Origin: Evansella alkalicola
GTDB lineage: Bacteria > Bacillota > Bacilli > Bacillales > Salisediminibacteriaceae
Assembly: GCF_019042735.1 (NCBI RefSeq)
Contig: NZ_JAHQCR010000030.1
Coordinates: 174,518 to 238,517, forward strand
Direction: 5' to 3'
DNA: 64,000 nucleotides
Both the position numbers and the translations under genes were made by a program. The notes beneath the pieces were generated by a model. The model ran no database searches and was not told the DNA's origin. It saw only the letters and a list, made by a program, of their open reading frames with translations. Shown here piece after piece: positions 1-8,368 of the stretch. The stretch's first letter is position 1; each line of letters opens with the position of its first letter.

Positions 1-2
1 AC

Positions 3-2630
3 GTGAAAAAGCTTGTATTAGTAGACGGAAATAGTATAGCCTATCGTGCATTCTTTGCACTACCTTTATTAAATACTGACAAAGGCGTATATACAAATGC
101 CATATATGGCTTTACAACAATGTTATTAAAAGTATTAGAGGAAGAAAACCCTACACATATGATGGTTGCATTTGACGCAGGTAAGACAACATTTAGACAC
201 AATACATATAAAGAATATAAAGGAACAAGACAAAAGACGCCGCCTGAATTATCAGAGCAACTACCATTTATGCGAGATGTATTAAAAGCTTTTAACATCG
301 CTCATTATGAGATAGAAAACTATGAAGCAGATGATATTATCGGAACTCTTGCAACAAAAGCAGCGGATAGTGACTTCGAAGTAAAAGTGTATACAGGTGA
401 TAAAGACTTACTTCAACTAGTATCTGAAAAAGTTAAAGTGGCATTAACAAGAAAAGGGATCACGAATGTAGATACCTATGACCTTAACTTGGTGGATGAA
501 AAATACGGTATAACTCCAAAGCAAATTATTGATATGAAAGGTTTAATGGGAGATAGCTCTGACAATATCCCAGGTGTACCTGGAGTTGGAGAAAAAACTG
601 CACTAAAGCTATTAAAACAATTTGAAACCGTGGAAGGTGTTTATAAAGAAATTGAGAATGTGTCAGGGAAAAAATTAAAAGAGAAGCTTGAAGCTAATGA
701 AGAAAGCGCATATATGAGTAAGAAACTAGCAACGATTGAAATAAATGCTCCAGTGGATATTGGCTTTGATGAAATGAAAAAGGAAGAACCAAACCATGAG
801 GCTCTACTCTCTCTTTTTAAAGAACTTGAATTTTCTTCATTATTAGACCGTATAGGTGGAAGTGAAATAGTAGAAAAAGAAGAACTAGAAGATCTTGAAA
901 TTACAGTAGTTGAAGAAATTACCTCTGAGATGTTGGTTTCTCCTTCGTCTATCGTAGTAGAGATTCTTGATGAAAACTATCACAATGCAGACATTATCGG
1001 GATATCCGTAGCCAATAAAAAGGGTAATTATTATATTCCTACTGAAAAGGCGTTGACTAGTGATGTTTTCAAGGAATGGGCTGCTGATAAGCAAAGGGAA
1101 AAGTGGGTCATTGATGCGAAACGGGGAGTCGTTTCTTTAGGGTGGAAAGGGATTAAATTTGAAGGAGTTACATTTGATATCCAGATTGCATCATATCTCA
1201 TTGATCCATCTTCTAGTTCACATGACATGGCTGACATTGCAAAACGGAATAACGCCATCAGTGTGGAAACGGATGAAGCTGTATATGGGAAAGGGAAAAA
1301 ACGCCACATTCCTGCGGTAGAAGTTTTGTCCCAGCACCTTGCTAGAAAAGCTGCTTCTATCAGTGAGTTGAAAGAAAAATTAGAAACTGAGTTAAAAGAT
1401 AATCATCAATATGAGCTTTTTAAAGAACTAGAAATGCCCCTATCTATCGTTTTAGGAAAAATGGAAAGGAATGGGGTGGCAGTAGATAAAAATGAACTAG
1501 TTGAAATGGGTGAAAAGTTAACAGCTACATTAAAAACCATTGAAGCAGAAATACACGAACTAGCTGGTTTATCGTTCAATATCAACTCCCCAAAGCAGCT
1601 AGGTGAAGTGTTATTTGAAAAATTAAATTTGCCTGTGATAAAAAAGACGAAGACTGGCTACTCCACGTCTGCAGATATTCTTGAGAAGCTGAGGGACAAG
1701 CATGAAGTAGTGGAAAAAATCCTTCATTATCGACAACTTGGAAAGTTAAATTCTACTTATATAGAAGGCTTACTAAAAGTAATTCACAAGGAGACAGGAA
1801 AGATTCATACAATTTTTAACCAAGCATTGACGCAGACGGGCCGATTAAGCTCTACTGAACCGAATCTGCAAAATATACCGATTCGTTTAGAGGAAGGTAG
1901 AAAAATTCGACATGCATTCATTCCGGAGCAGTCAGGTTCCGTTATTTTAGCAGCAGATTATTCACAGATTGAACTCCGTGTACTTGCACATATATCAAAA
2001 GATAAAAATCTAATTGATGCATTTGTGAATGATTTAGATATTCATACGAAAACAGCGATGGATGTTTTCCACGTGACTGAAGAAGAGGTAACTTCACAAA
2101 TGAGGAGAACAGCAAAGGCTGTAAACTTCGGTATCGTTTATGGGATAAGTGATTATGGTTTATCTCAAAACTTAGGAATAACTAGGAAAGAGGCGCAGGA
2201 ATTTATCAATAGGTACTTTGAAAGCTTCCCAGGTGTCAAGGAGTACATGGAAAACATCGTTAGGGAAGCGAAAGAAAATGGTTACGTCACGACAATGCTG
2301 AAGCGTCGTAGGTATCTTCCTGAAATTAATAGCCGAAATTTTAATCAAAGAAGTTTCGCCGAAAGAACAGCCATGAATACACCAATCCAAGGTAGTGCGG
2401 CAGATATTATTAAAAAGGCAATGGTTAACATGGCTGAGGAAATGGAAAAGCAGGAATTAAAATCAAAGCTCCTTTTACAGGTACATGATGAGCTTATATT
2501 TGAAGTGGTAAAAGATGAGATAGATTTGATGTCAAAATTAGTGCGTGATGTAATGGAAAGTGCTGTGGAACTCGATGTTCCATTAAAAGCCGACGTTGAA
2601 TATGGTGCTACTTGGTATGATGCAAAATAA
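3..2630 (+). CDS. polA: DNA polymerase I
   Basis: Family A DNA polymerase that fills gaps and removes RNA primers in repair and Okazaki fragment processing. The 875 residues hold an N-terminal 5'-nuclease domain (about 1-290, with GDSSDNIPGVPGVGEKTA), a degenerate 3'-5' exonuclease fold (about 310-465) and the polymerase domain, with motif A (DYSQIELR, near 650) and motif C (VHDE, near 828). At the place where a proofreading enzyme has its metal-binding acidic residues I read VVEILDEN, so proofreading is probably lost, as in B. subtilis and Geobacillus Pol I. The GTG start lies at base 3, so a slightly longer N-terminus outside the window cannot be excluded. It is followed 25 bases later by mutM, probably in one operon. 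Confidence 0.97.
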   Translation: MKKLVLVDGNSIAYRAFFALPLLNTDKGVYTNAIYGFTTMLLKVLEEENPTHMMVAFDAGKTTFRHNTYKEYKGTRQKTPPELSEQLPFMRDVLKAFNIAHYEIENYEADDIIGTLATKAADSDFEVKVYTGDKDLLQLVSEKVKVALTRKGITNVDTYDLNLVDEKYGITPKQIIDMKGLMGDSSDNIPGVPGVGEKTALKLLKQFETVEGVYKEIENVSGKKLKEKLEANEESAYMSKKLATIEINAPVDIGFDEMKKEEPNHEALLSLFKELEFSSLLDRIGGSEIVEKEELEDLEITVVEEITSEMLVSPSSIVVEILDENYHNADIIGISVANKKGNYYIPTEKALTSDVFKEWAADKQREKWVIDAKRGVVSLGWKGIKFEGVTFDIQIASYLIDPSSSSHDMADIAKRNNAISVETDEAVYGKGKKRHIPAVEVLSQHLARKAASISELKEKLETELKDNHQYELFKELEMPLSIVLGKMERNGVAVDKNELVEMGEKLTATLKTIEAEIHELAGLSFNINSPKQLGEVLFEKLNLPVIKKTKTGYSTSADILEKLRDKHEVVEKILHYRQLGKLNSTYIEGLLKVIHKETGKIHTIFNQALTQTGRLSSTEPNLQNIPIRLEEGRKIRHAFIPEQSGSVILAADYSQIELRVLAHISKDKNLIDAFVNDLDIHTKTAMDVFHVTEEEVTSQMRRTAKAVNFGIVYGISDYGLSQNLGITRKEAQEFINRYFESFPGVKEYMENIVREAKENGYVTTMLKRRRYLPEINSRNFNQRSFAERTAMNTPIQGSAADIIKKAMVNMAEEMEKQELKSKLLLQVHDELIFEVVKDEIDLMSKLVRDVMESAVELDVPLKADVEYGATWYDAK

Positions 2631-2655
2631 TATATGAAGGTAAAAAGGTGATGTT

Positions 2656-3480
2656 ATGCCTGAACTTCCAGAAGTAGAAACAGTGAAGAGAACATTAACT
2701 GAATTAATCTTAAACGAGAAAATAAAAGATGTAATAGTAACTTGGCCTAAAATGATAAAAAAGCCCGATGATACGGAAGAATTTCGACACAGGTTAATCG
2801 GTCAGACATTCAATAATATAAAAAGAAGGGGGAAGTTCCTAGTATTTGAGCTTGATGAATATACCCTCGTATCTCATTTGAGAATGGAAGGCCGATATGG
2901 CGTTTTTAAGCTAAGTGAAACACCAGATAAACATACCCATGTAAGGTTTATACTTGAAAGTGAAAAAGAGCTAAGATACCGCGATGTTAGAAAATTTGGA
3001 ACGATGCACTTATTCCCTAAAGGAGAGGAAGAGAACTCCCTACCTCTGTCACAATTAGGTGTAGAACCATTTTCAGATGAATTTACTGTCGAGTTATTAG
3101 GCAATATCCTTGCAAAAACAAATAGAAAGTTAAAGGTCGCCCTATTAGACCAGACAAAGCTAGTTGGCTTAGGGAATATATATGTGGATGAAGCGTTGTT
3201 TCGAGCAGGACTTCATCCTGAAAAAGAGGCGAACACTCTCGAATGTAAGGAATTAGTGAGACTCCATCAGAGCATCATTAATACTTTACAGGAAGCAGTG
3301 GAAATGGGCGGCTCATCAATCAAAACCTATGTCAATGGACAGGGAGAAATGGGGATGTTCCAGCAGACGTTATTTGTTTATGGTCGTCAAGGCAATGCAT
3401 GTAAAAATTGTGGTACTAGCATTGAAAAATCTGTTGTTGGTGGACGGGGAACTCATACTTGTCCAGAGTGTCAAAAATAA
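2656..3480 (+). CDS. mutM: Formamidopyrimidine-DNA glycosylase
   Basis: Base-excision repair glycosylase/AP lyase that removes 8-oxoguanine and formamidopyrimidines. The protein starts MPELPEVETV, where Pro2 and Glu3 are the catalytic residues of the Fpg/Nei family. The helix-two-turn-helix region contains GLGNIYVDEALF, and the C-terminus carries a four-cysteine zinc finger (CKNCG near 248 and CPECQ at the end). The length of 274 residues is normal. The ATG follows an AAGGTG ribosome site. It sits directly behind polA, which fits a repair operon. Confidence 0.97.
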   Translation: MPELPEVETVKRTLTELILNEKIKDVIVTWPKMIKKPDDTEEFRHRLIGQTFNNIKRRGKFLVFELDEYTLVSHLRMEGRYGVFKLSETPDKHTHVRFILESEKELRYRDVRKFGTMHLFPKGEEENSLPLSQLGVEPFSDEFTVELLGNILAKTNRKLKVALLDQTKLVGLGNIYVDEALFRAGLHPEKEANTLECKELVRLHQSIINTLQEAVEMGGSSIKTYVNGQGEMGMFQQTLFVYGRQGNACKNCGTSIEKSVVGGRGTHTCPECQK

Positions 3481-3570
3481 AAATATGGGCTATTTAATAT
3501 ATTTTCACGTACATTGGAAAAGCCGCCTCCATATACTATCGTATCAATGTTGTGGAAGGGGTTCTTACCA

Positions 3571-4209
3571 ATGGTGGAAATATTTTCTTTACTGCTCCTC
3601 GCTTTTGCTGTCAGTATGGATAGTTTTGGTGTTGGGTTAACTTATGGACTGAGGAAGATGAAGCTTCCACTAACGTCATTATTATTCATAGCTGGCTGTT
3701 CCGCCGCCTCCATACTTATTGCCATGACACTTGGAGATGCACTTTTACGATTTATGTCTCCTGAAATAGCTGAATCCATCGGGGGAATTATTTTAATTGG
3801 AATTGGGGGCTGGGCTATTTATCAAGTGTACCGGCCAGCAAAGAATGATAAAAAAACAAAAAAAGAACGAGAGACTATTGTAAATCTCGAATTGAAAAAA
3901 CTTGGAATTGTTATAAAAATCTTAAGAAAGCCGATGGTAGCCGACTTAGATAATTCTGGTACAATAACTGGAAGAGAAGCGTTACTTTTAGGGTTTGCCC
4001 TTTCCTTAGACGCGTTTGGTGCAGGAATTGGGGCAGCTTTAATTGGTTTTCCAGCATCTATAATGGCTATTAGCGTTGGTATTATGTGTGCAGTCTTTTT
4101 AACGTTTGGAATGAAGAGTGGCTGGCGTTTTTCTGAAGCCAAGTGGGTACAAAATTTTTCTTTTTTACCAGGGTTACTCCTTATTCTGATTGGGGTGTGG
4201 AGCTTATAA
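3571..4209 (+). CDS. ytaF: Sporulation membrane protein YtaF
   Basis: Polytopic membrane protein of the YtaF family, related to the MntP manganese exporters. Two similar halves each carry a short acidic signature: SMDSFGVGLTYG near residue 14 and SLDAFGAGIGAA in the second half. The two are separated by a charged cytoplasmic stretch rich in lysine. I chose the ATG at 3571, which gives 212 residues and follows an AAGGGG ribosome site; an in-frame ATG lies upstream at 3547. In B. subtilis the gene has the same place between mutM and coaE. Transport activity is not shown by the sequence. Confidence 0.85.
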   Translation: MVEIFSLLLLAFAVSMDSFGVGLTYGLRKMKLPLTSLLFIAGCSAASILIAMTLGDALLRFMSPEIAESIGGIILIGIGGWAIYQVYRPAKNDKKTKKERETIVNLELKKLGIVIKILRKPMVADLDNSGTITGREALLLGFALSLDAFGAGIGAALIGFPASIMAISVGIMCAVFLTFGMKSGWRFSEAKWVQNFSFLPGLLLILIGVWSL

Positions 4210-4226
4210 GTCCCACACCCTTTGTC
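4192..4226 (+). terminator. Hairpin at the ytaF/coaE junction
   Basis: GGGTGTGG (4193-4200) pairs with CCACACCC (4213-4220), followed by a short TTTGT. The left arm overlaps the last codons of ytaF. The weak U-tract suggests attenuation rather than full termination before coaE. Confidence 0.45.
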
Positions 4227-4249
4227 ATCAATTTATGGGAGGTGGTTAT

Positions 4250-4843
4250 ATGATTATAGGTTTAACTGGGGGGATTGCGACAGGTAAATCCACAGTTTCC
4301 AAGATGATAATGGAGCGTGGAATACCAGTCGTAGATGCAGATATTATTGCAAGACAAGTGGTTGAACCAGGGACAAATGGCTTTAAACAAATCGTACAAG
4401 CCTTTGGTGAAATTGTATTAACAGAAGAACACACCTTAGATCGAAAACAACTTGGCAAACTTATTTTTAATGATACTAATAAAAGAAAAGTATTAAATAA
4501 TATCCTCCATCCTGAAATCAGAATGGAGATGCGAAGGCAATCCGATGAGTATCTCAAGGCTGGGCACAAAACAGTTGTACTTGATATTCCACTTCTTATT
4601 GAGAGTAATTTAAAGTACATGGCAGACAAAATTTTACTTGTTTATGTACCGCAAGAAATTCAAATAGAACGGCTCATGAAACGGGATCAGTCAACAAAGG
4701 AAGAGGCTATGAGTAGAATTAATTCCCAAATGCCAATTGATGAAAAAAAAGAAGTTGCTGACGATATTATATTCAATGATGGCGCGATAGCAGAAACAGA
4801 GGAACAGTTAGACAACATACTGAAGCGCTGGAAAGTGGAATGA
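4250..4843 (+). CDS. coaE: Dephospho-CoA kinase
   Basis: Catalyses the last step of coenzyme A synthesis, phosphorylating the 3'-hydroxyl of dephospho-CoA with ATP. The N-terminus MIIGLTGGIATGKST is the family's P-loop, and DADIIARQVVEPG follows near residue 27, with the LHPEIR motif later. I chose the ATG at 4250, behind a strong GGGAGGTGG site; this gives 197 residues, the usual length. It overlaps no neighbour and follows ytaF closely. Confidence 0.95.
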   Translation: MIIGLTGGIATGKSTVSKMIMERGIPVVDADIIARQVVEPGTNGFKQIVQAFGEIVLTEEHTLDRKQLGKLIFNDTNKRKVLNNILHPEIRMEMRRQSDEYLKAGHKTVVLDIPLLIESNLKYMADKILLVYVPQEIQIERLMKRDQSTKEEAMSRINSQMPIDEKKEVADDIIFNDGAIAETEEQLDNILKRWKVE

Positions 4844-4930
4844 TAAACATTCCATTTCATTGTTTGATTGAATATTTTGGGCTACTTGAGAGAAGTTATA
4901 GATGGAGTCGATTCTCAAGGAGGGATAAAA

Positions 4931-5194
4931 GTGAATCACAATTCTGGTCAAATTGAGAACTACATAAATAAAGTAAAAAATACAATCGAAAATGCTCAAA
5001 AAGAATTAGCAGAGGTTAAAATGATAAGGGAAAATGACCCAACAGAGTTTTCCTATCTTTTGCACGAACTCCAAGAACTACAACAAGAGATGCCGATGTA
5101 TATACAGCAAGCAAGTCCAGTTGAGAAAGAAAAGCTGTTAGAGGCAAAGGAGTACCTTCAATATACACAGGAGGTAATGGAAAAAGGAATATAG
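4931..5194 (+). CDS. Small helical protein of unknown function
   Basis: 87 residues from a GTG start behind an AAGGAGGG ribosome site. An in-frame ATG at 4868 lacks such a site. The protein is almost entirely charged helix and probably a coiled coil (NYINKVKNTIENAQKELAEV, then an E/Q/L-rich second half). There is no signal peptide or membrane segment. The ending and composition recall the YtzC (DUF2524) family of small Bacillus proteins, but I cannot confirm that from sequence alone. A small inverted repeat (CTTGAGA 4885-4891, TCTCAAG 4913-4919) touches the ribosome site and could lower its access. Confidence 0.65.
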   Translation: MNHNSGQIENYINKVKNTIENAQKELAEVKMIRENDPTEFSYLLHELQELQQEMPMYIQQASPVEKEKLLEAKEYLQYTQEVMEKGI

Positions 5195-5200
5195 ATTGTT

Positions 5201-5240
5201 GAAGCTCACTTAAGGGAAACCGAAAGTGGGTTCTTTTTTT
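5201..5240 (+). terminator. Rho-independent terminator before gapB
   Basis: GAAGCTCACTT pairs with AAGTGGGTTC through one bulge, followed by seven T. It closes the polA-to-coaE group. Confidence 0.7.
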
Positions 5241-5323
5241 GTGTAGCCTAAAACTAGGGAATCTATCTCGGTCCGCTACATATTTAAAAAAATTGAACAA
5301 ATTACTCCTCATATTGCATACAA

Positions 5324-5334
5324 TGTGTTATACT
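5324..5334 (+). promoter_or_regulatory. CcpN-like operator on the gapB promoter
   Basis: TGTGTTATACT fits the published CcpN consensus TRTGHYATAYW at every position and overlaps a likely -10 box TATACT (5329-5334). A second, weaker copy, TATTGCATACA, lies at 5312-5322. In B. subtilis CcpN represses gapB on glucose; the same control here is inferred. Confidence 0.6.
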
Positions 5335-5388
5335 TTTAATCGTTGAATAACGATAAAGTATATTATATATGTTGGAGGAGGATGTGTA

Positions 5389-6414
5389 ATGGTGAAGGTT
5401 GCAATTAACGGCTTTGGGAGGATAGGTAGAATGGTTTTCCGAAAGGCAATTACAGATCCTGGGTTAGAAATTGTTGCAATAAATGCAACATACCCTGAAG
5501 AAACGTTGGCACATCTAATTAAATACGATTCAATACATGGACCCTTCTTTGGGAATGTCCAGGTAGATGATAAAGCCCTCATTGTGAATGGGGAAAAAAT
5601 AAATTTATATCAAACACGTGAGCCTCTTGAGCTTCCCTGGGATAAGTTAGGGGTGGATATCGTAGTAGAAGCCACTGGTAAATTTAAATCGAGAGAGCTG
5701 GCATCAAAGCATCTGCAGGCAGGTGCAAAAAAAGTAGTTATTACAGCACCAGGTAAGGGAGAAGATTTAACGATTGTCTACGGTGTTAATGAGCATAAAT
5801 ATAAACCTTCCTCACATGACATTTTATCTAACGCATCTTGTACAACGAACTGTCTAGCTCCTGTTGCAAAAGTACTTCATGAGGAATTACAAATCACTTC
5901 CGGTATGATGACAACCGTGCACTCTTACACGAATGATCAAAATAATATTGATAATCCGCATAAAGACTTAAGGCGTGCTAGAGCATGTGGACAATCAATT
6001 ATACCTACATCAACAGGGGCAGCAAAGGCGATTTCGAAAGTACTGCCAGAGCTAGATGGGAAATTAAATGGTCTGGCCTTACGTGTCCCAACGCCAAATG
6101 TATCACTAGTTGATCTGGTTGTAGACGTAAAAAGAAAAGTTACAAAAGAAGATGTAAATGGTATTTTAAAAAATGCCAGTGAGAGAGATTTGCATGGAAT
6201 TTTAGCATATACAGATGAGCCATTAGTATCCACTGACTTTAATGGTAGCGAGTATTCATCCATTATTGATGGTTTGTCCACCATGGTGCTCAATGACAGA
6301 CAAATTAAAGTTCTAGCTTGGTACGACAATGAGTGGGGCTATTCATGTAGAGTGGTGAATTTGATTCAACTAGTGGCCGATCATTTAAGAAATGCAAAAA
6401 TTAATGTTTCATAA
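5389..6414 (+). CDS. gapB: Glyceraldehyde-3-phosphate dehydrogenase, gluconeogenic type
   Basis: Oxidoreductase of the GapB type, which in B. subtilis works with NADP in the gluconeogenic direction. The Rossmann motif INGFGRIGRMVF is at the N-terminus and the catalytic cysteine lies in NASCTTNC near residue 152. The first-strand region reads AINATYPEETLAHL, without the NDL typical of the NAD-dependent glycolytic enzyme. The 341 residues match the family. The ATG follows a GGAGGAGG site. It stands alone between terminator-like structures, under a CcpN-like operator. Confidence 0.93.
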   Translation: MVKVAINGFGRIGRMVFRKAITDPGLEIVAINATYPEETLAHLIKYDSIHGPFFGNVQVDDKALIVNGEKINLYQTREPLELPWDKLGVDIVVEATGKFKSRELASKHLQAGAKKVVITAPGKGEDLTIVYGVNEHKYKPSSHDILSNASCTTNCLAPVAKVLHEELQITSGMMTTVHSYTNDQNNIDNPHKDLRRARACGQSIIPTSTGAAKAISKVLPELDGKLNGLALRVPTPNVSLVDLVVDVKRKVTKEDVNGILKNASERDLHGILAYTDEPLVSTDFNGSEYSSIIDGLSTMVLNDRQIKVLAWYDNEWGYSCRVVNLIQLVADHLRNAKINVS

Positions 6415-6439
6415 CTAGTTGCTCTCTGAATCAACTTTA

Positions 6440-6505
6440 TTAGGGGCTGAAATGGGAAAAGGGAAAAAATTTATTGTTCGACCTTTTCACTCCTTCAGTC
6501 CCTAA
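6440..6505 (+). terminator. Long hairpin after gapB
   Basis: TTAGGGGCTGAA (6440-6451) pairs with TTCAGTCCCTAA (6494-6505) through one G-U pair. An inner stem, GAAAAGG with CCTTTTC, extends it. No run of T follows, so it may be an mRNA-stabilising 3' structure rather than a classic terminator. Confidence 0.5.
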
Positions 6506-6643
6506 TATTGTATAGGTAGAGAATAACGAGATCATCGAAGTATTTGTTATTCATCGCCATTTTGGAATATCCCTCCTTACATAAGTAGATGGATTGTGAC
6601 AGACGCTATATCAAGAAGGAACATCCCTCTTTCAAAAAAATGA

Positions 6644-6672
6644 TTGCAAATCGATTTTAAACAAAGTATACT
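6644..6672 (+). promoter_or_regulatory. Sigma-A promoter of speD
   Basis: TTGCAA (6644-6649) and TATACT (6667-6672) are separated by 17 bases. A start near 6680 would give an untranslated leader of about 135 bases. Confidence 0.65.
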
Positions 6673-6679
6673 ATTTTCC

Positions 6680-6816
6680 GTGAACTTCGTTTAAAAAAGC
6701 AAGGGATATATGTTACGCAAAGGGTTAGGACCTCTCTGGACTAACTTTCCCCCAGTAGTAATGTATTCCGCCATGCTTTAGAAGGCATGATAAATTGTGT
6801 TTAAGGGGGATTTTCA
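6680..6816 (+). promoter_or_regulatory. Structured speD leader
   Basis: The leader holds an interrupted hairpin around GTTAG/CTAAC (about 6724-6745) and a second hairpin CATGC/GCATG (about 6773-6789) just before the AAGGGGG ribosome site. I do not recognise a known riboswitch class. The rest of the 400-base gap between gapB and speD shows nothing more. Confidence 0.35.
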
Positions 6817-7206
6817 ATGGAAACAATGGGACGTCACGTTATTGCTGAATTATGGGATTGTGACACAGAAAAATTGAACAACATCAACTATATTGAAAGG
6901 CTATTTGTAGACGCAGCACTAAAAGCAGGAGCAGAAGTTAGGGAGGTTGCCTTCCATAAATTTGCACCACAAGGTGTGAGTGGGGTTGTTATTATAAGTG
7001 AATCGCACTTAACGATACACAGCTTCCCAGAGCACGGTTATGCGAGTATTGATGTATACACTTGCGGAAATTTAGATCCAAATGTAGCATCACAATATAT
7101 ATCTGAGAAATTGAATGCAAAGTCCACCGAGGTTGTAGAATTACCTAGAGGTATGGGCCCAATTAAAACGAAGGATAATAAAGTTTTAAGTGTTCATTCA
7201 GGTTAA
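6817..7206 (+). CDS. speD: S-adenosylmethionine decarboxylase proenzyme
   Basis: Pyruvoyl enzyme that decarboxylates S-adenosylmethionine to supply aminopropyl groups for spermidine. The proenzyme is cut between Glu and Ser in ESHLTIHSFPEHG near residue 62, and the serine becomes the pyruvoyl group. His and Cys of the active site follow (HSFPEHGYASIDVYTCG). The 129 residues are the size of the Bacillus/archaeal short class. The ATG follows AAGGGGG. In B. subtilis the gene has the same position between gapB and nrdR. Confidence 0.95.
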   Translation: METMGRHVIAELWDCDTEKLNNINYIERLFVDAALKAGAEVREVAFHKFAPQGVSGVVIISESHLTIHSFPEHGYASIDVYTCGNLDPNVASQYISEKLNAKSTEVVELPRGMGPIKTKDNKVLSVHSG

Positions 7207-7210
7207 GAGT

Positions 7211-7238
7211 AGGAGGTGATATTTTCACCTCCTTTTTC
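7211..7238 (+). terminator. speD terminator
   Basis: AGGAGGTG pairs perfectly with CACCTCCT, followed by TTTTT. Confidence 0.85.
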
Positions 7239-7334
7239 TAATATACTTATCAAATTTTTTGTGTATCTTTATAATTTCATTTGAACAAGCTGTCGTTTCT
7301 TGCTATTCTTAATAGTGGTAAGGTGGGATGATAA

Positions 7335-7745
7335 ATGAGTATAAAACATACTTTGCAAAAATATTTTAGCAAACAAACAGAAACAAAAGAAGATCATTTT
7401 GATGAAAAGCTTAGAACGCATTATTACAAGTCCACTAAAGATAAAGTGATGAAAGAAATTGAAAGTATGCTCAGTCAGATGCAAGGTTTTAAAATTGCAT
7501 CTATTTCAGAAGAGCATGGTGAAATCATCGTTCATATCACAAAGGGGAAAAAAGCATTTATGGTTATTACTGTTATTATGGTAAAACCATTCCGAACAGC
7601 AGTGGATTTATCAATATCAACTGATTCTTTCCTTTTTACTGATCTCGGATATAGTCGCAAATTAGTTTATGAACTATATTCTGAAATGAACAAGAGAATG
7701 AGTTTTGTTGGAACATCGCTAGGAGACAGGTTAATACAATCTTAA
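7335..7745 (+). CDS. Conserved cytosolic protein of unknown function
   Basis: 136 residues from an ATG behind AAGGTGGG. There is no signal peptide or clear membrane segment. The N-terminal third is charged (KTLQ-type helix with KEDHFDEKLRTHYY), the middle is beta-rich, and the end reads GYSRKLVYELYSEMNK. The look and position recall a DUF1499-type protein found next to nrdR in several Bacillus species; I am unsure of that family. It lies 28 bases before nrdR, so the two are probably cotranscribed. Confidence 0.75.
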   Translation: MSIKHTLQKYFSKQTETKEDHFDEKLRTHYYKSTKDKVMKEIESMLSQMQGFKIASISEEHGEIIVHITKGKKAFMVITVIMVKPFRTAVDLSISTDSFLFTDLGYSRKLVYELYSEMNKRMSFVGTSLGDRLIQS

Positions 7746-7773
7746 GGAACTGATACGATGGAGATGATCAGTA

Positions 7774-8238
7774 ATGTTATGTCCAAATTGCCAGCATAAT
7801 GGAACAAGAGTTTTAGACTCTAGACCGAGTGATGAAGGTAGGTCAATAAGAAGAAGACGTGAATGTGAAGAATGTAGCTATAGATTTACGACTTTCGAAC
7901 GTGTTGAGAAAACCCCTTTGATTGTAGTGAAAAAAGGTGGGAATCGTGAAGAATTTAGTCGAGAAAAGGCTTTAAGAGGAATAATTAGAGCTTGTGAAAA
8001 AAGACCAGTCCCTTTAGAGAAATTAGAAAATATCGTTGAATTAGTGGAAAGAGAAATAAGGAATCAAGGAGTTTCTGAAATACAGAGCCATGATATTGGG
8101 GAACAAGTGATGGAGCATCTTGCAAAGATTGATGATGTTGCATACGTGAGGTTCGCCTCTGTTTACAGGCAGTTTAAGGATATAAATGTGTTTGTTGATG
8201 AATTGAAGGACTTGTTAAATAAAGGGAACCAAAAATAA
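7774..8238 (+). CDS. nrdR: Transcriptional repressor NrdR
   Basis: Nucleotide-sensing repressor of ribonucleotide reductase genes. The zinc ribbon uses Cys3, Cys6, Cys31 and Cys34 (MLCPNC and CEEC), with the basic stretch RSIRRRRE between them. An ATP-cone domain follows from about residue 45 (IVVKKGGNREEFSREK). The length of 154 is typical. In B. subtilis it also lies just before dnaB. Confidence 0.96.
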   Translation: MLCPNCQHNGTRVLDSRPSDEGRSIRRRRECEECSYRFTTFERVEKTPLIVVKKGGNREEFSREKALRGIIRACEKRPVPLEKLENIVELVEREIRNQGVSEIQSHDIGEQVMEHLAKIDDVAYVRFASVYRQFKDINVFVDELKDLLNKGNQK

Positions 8239-8249
8239 TCAGAATTTAT

Positions 8250-8276
8250 TGGAGCGGAGATACGCTCCATTTTTCT
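8250..8276 (+). terminator. nrdR terminator
   Basis: TGGAGCG (8250-8256) pairs with CGCTCCA (8263-8269), followed by TTTTT. Confidence 0.85.
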
Positions 8277-8368
8277 CTATTTAGAGAGGAATTATTCCAT
8301 TTCTGTGAATAATAGTTTCTTGGAATAGTAGTTAATTAATATTAATATTTGTATAGAGGTGAGATGTG

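Noticed and set aside
3571..4209. Manganese exporter MntP
   Set aside because: The two-fold acidic motifs are related, but the longer middle loop and the position between mutM and coaE fit YtaF.
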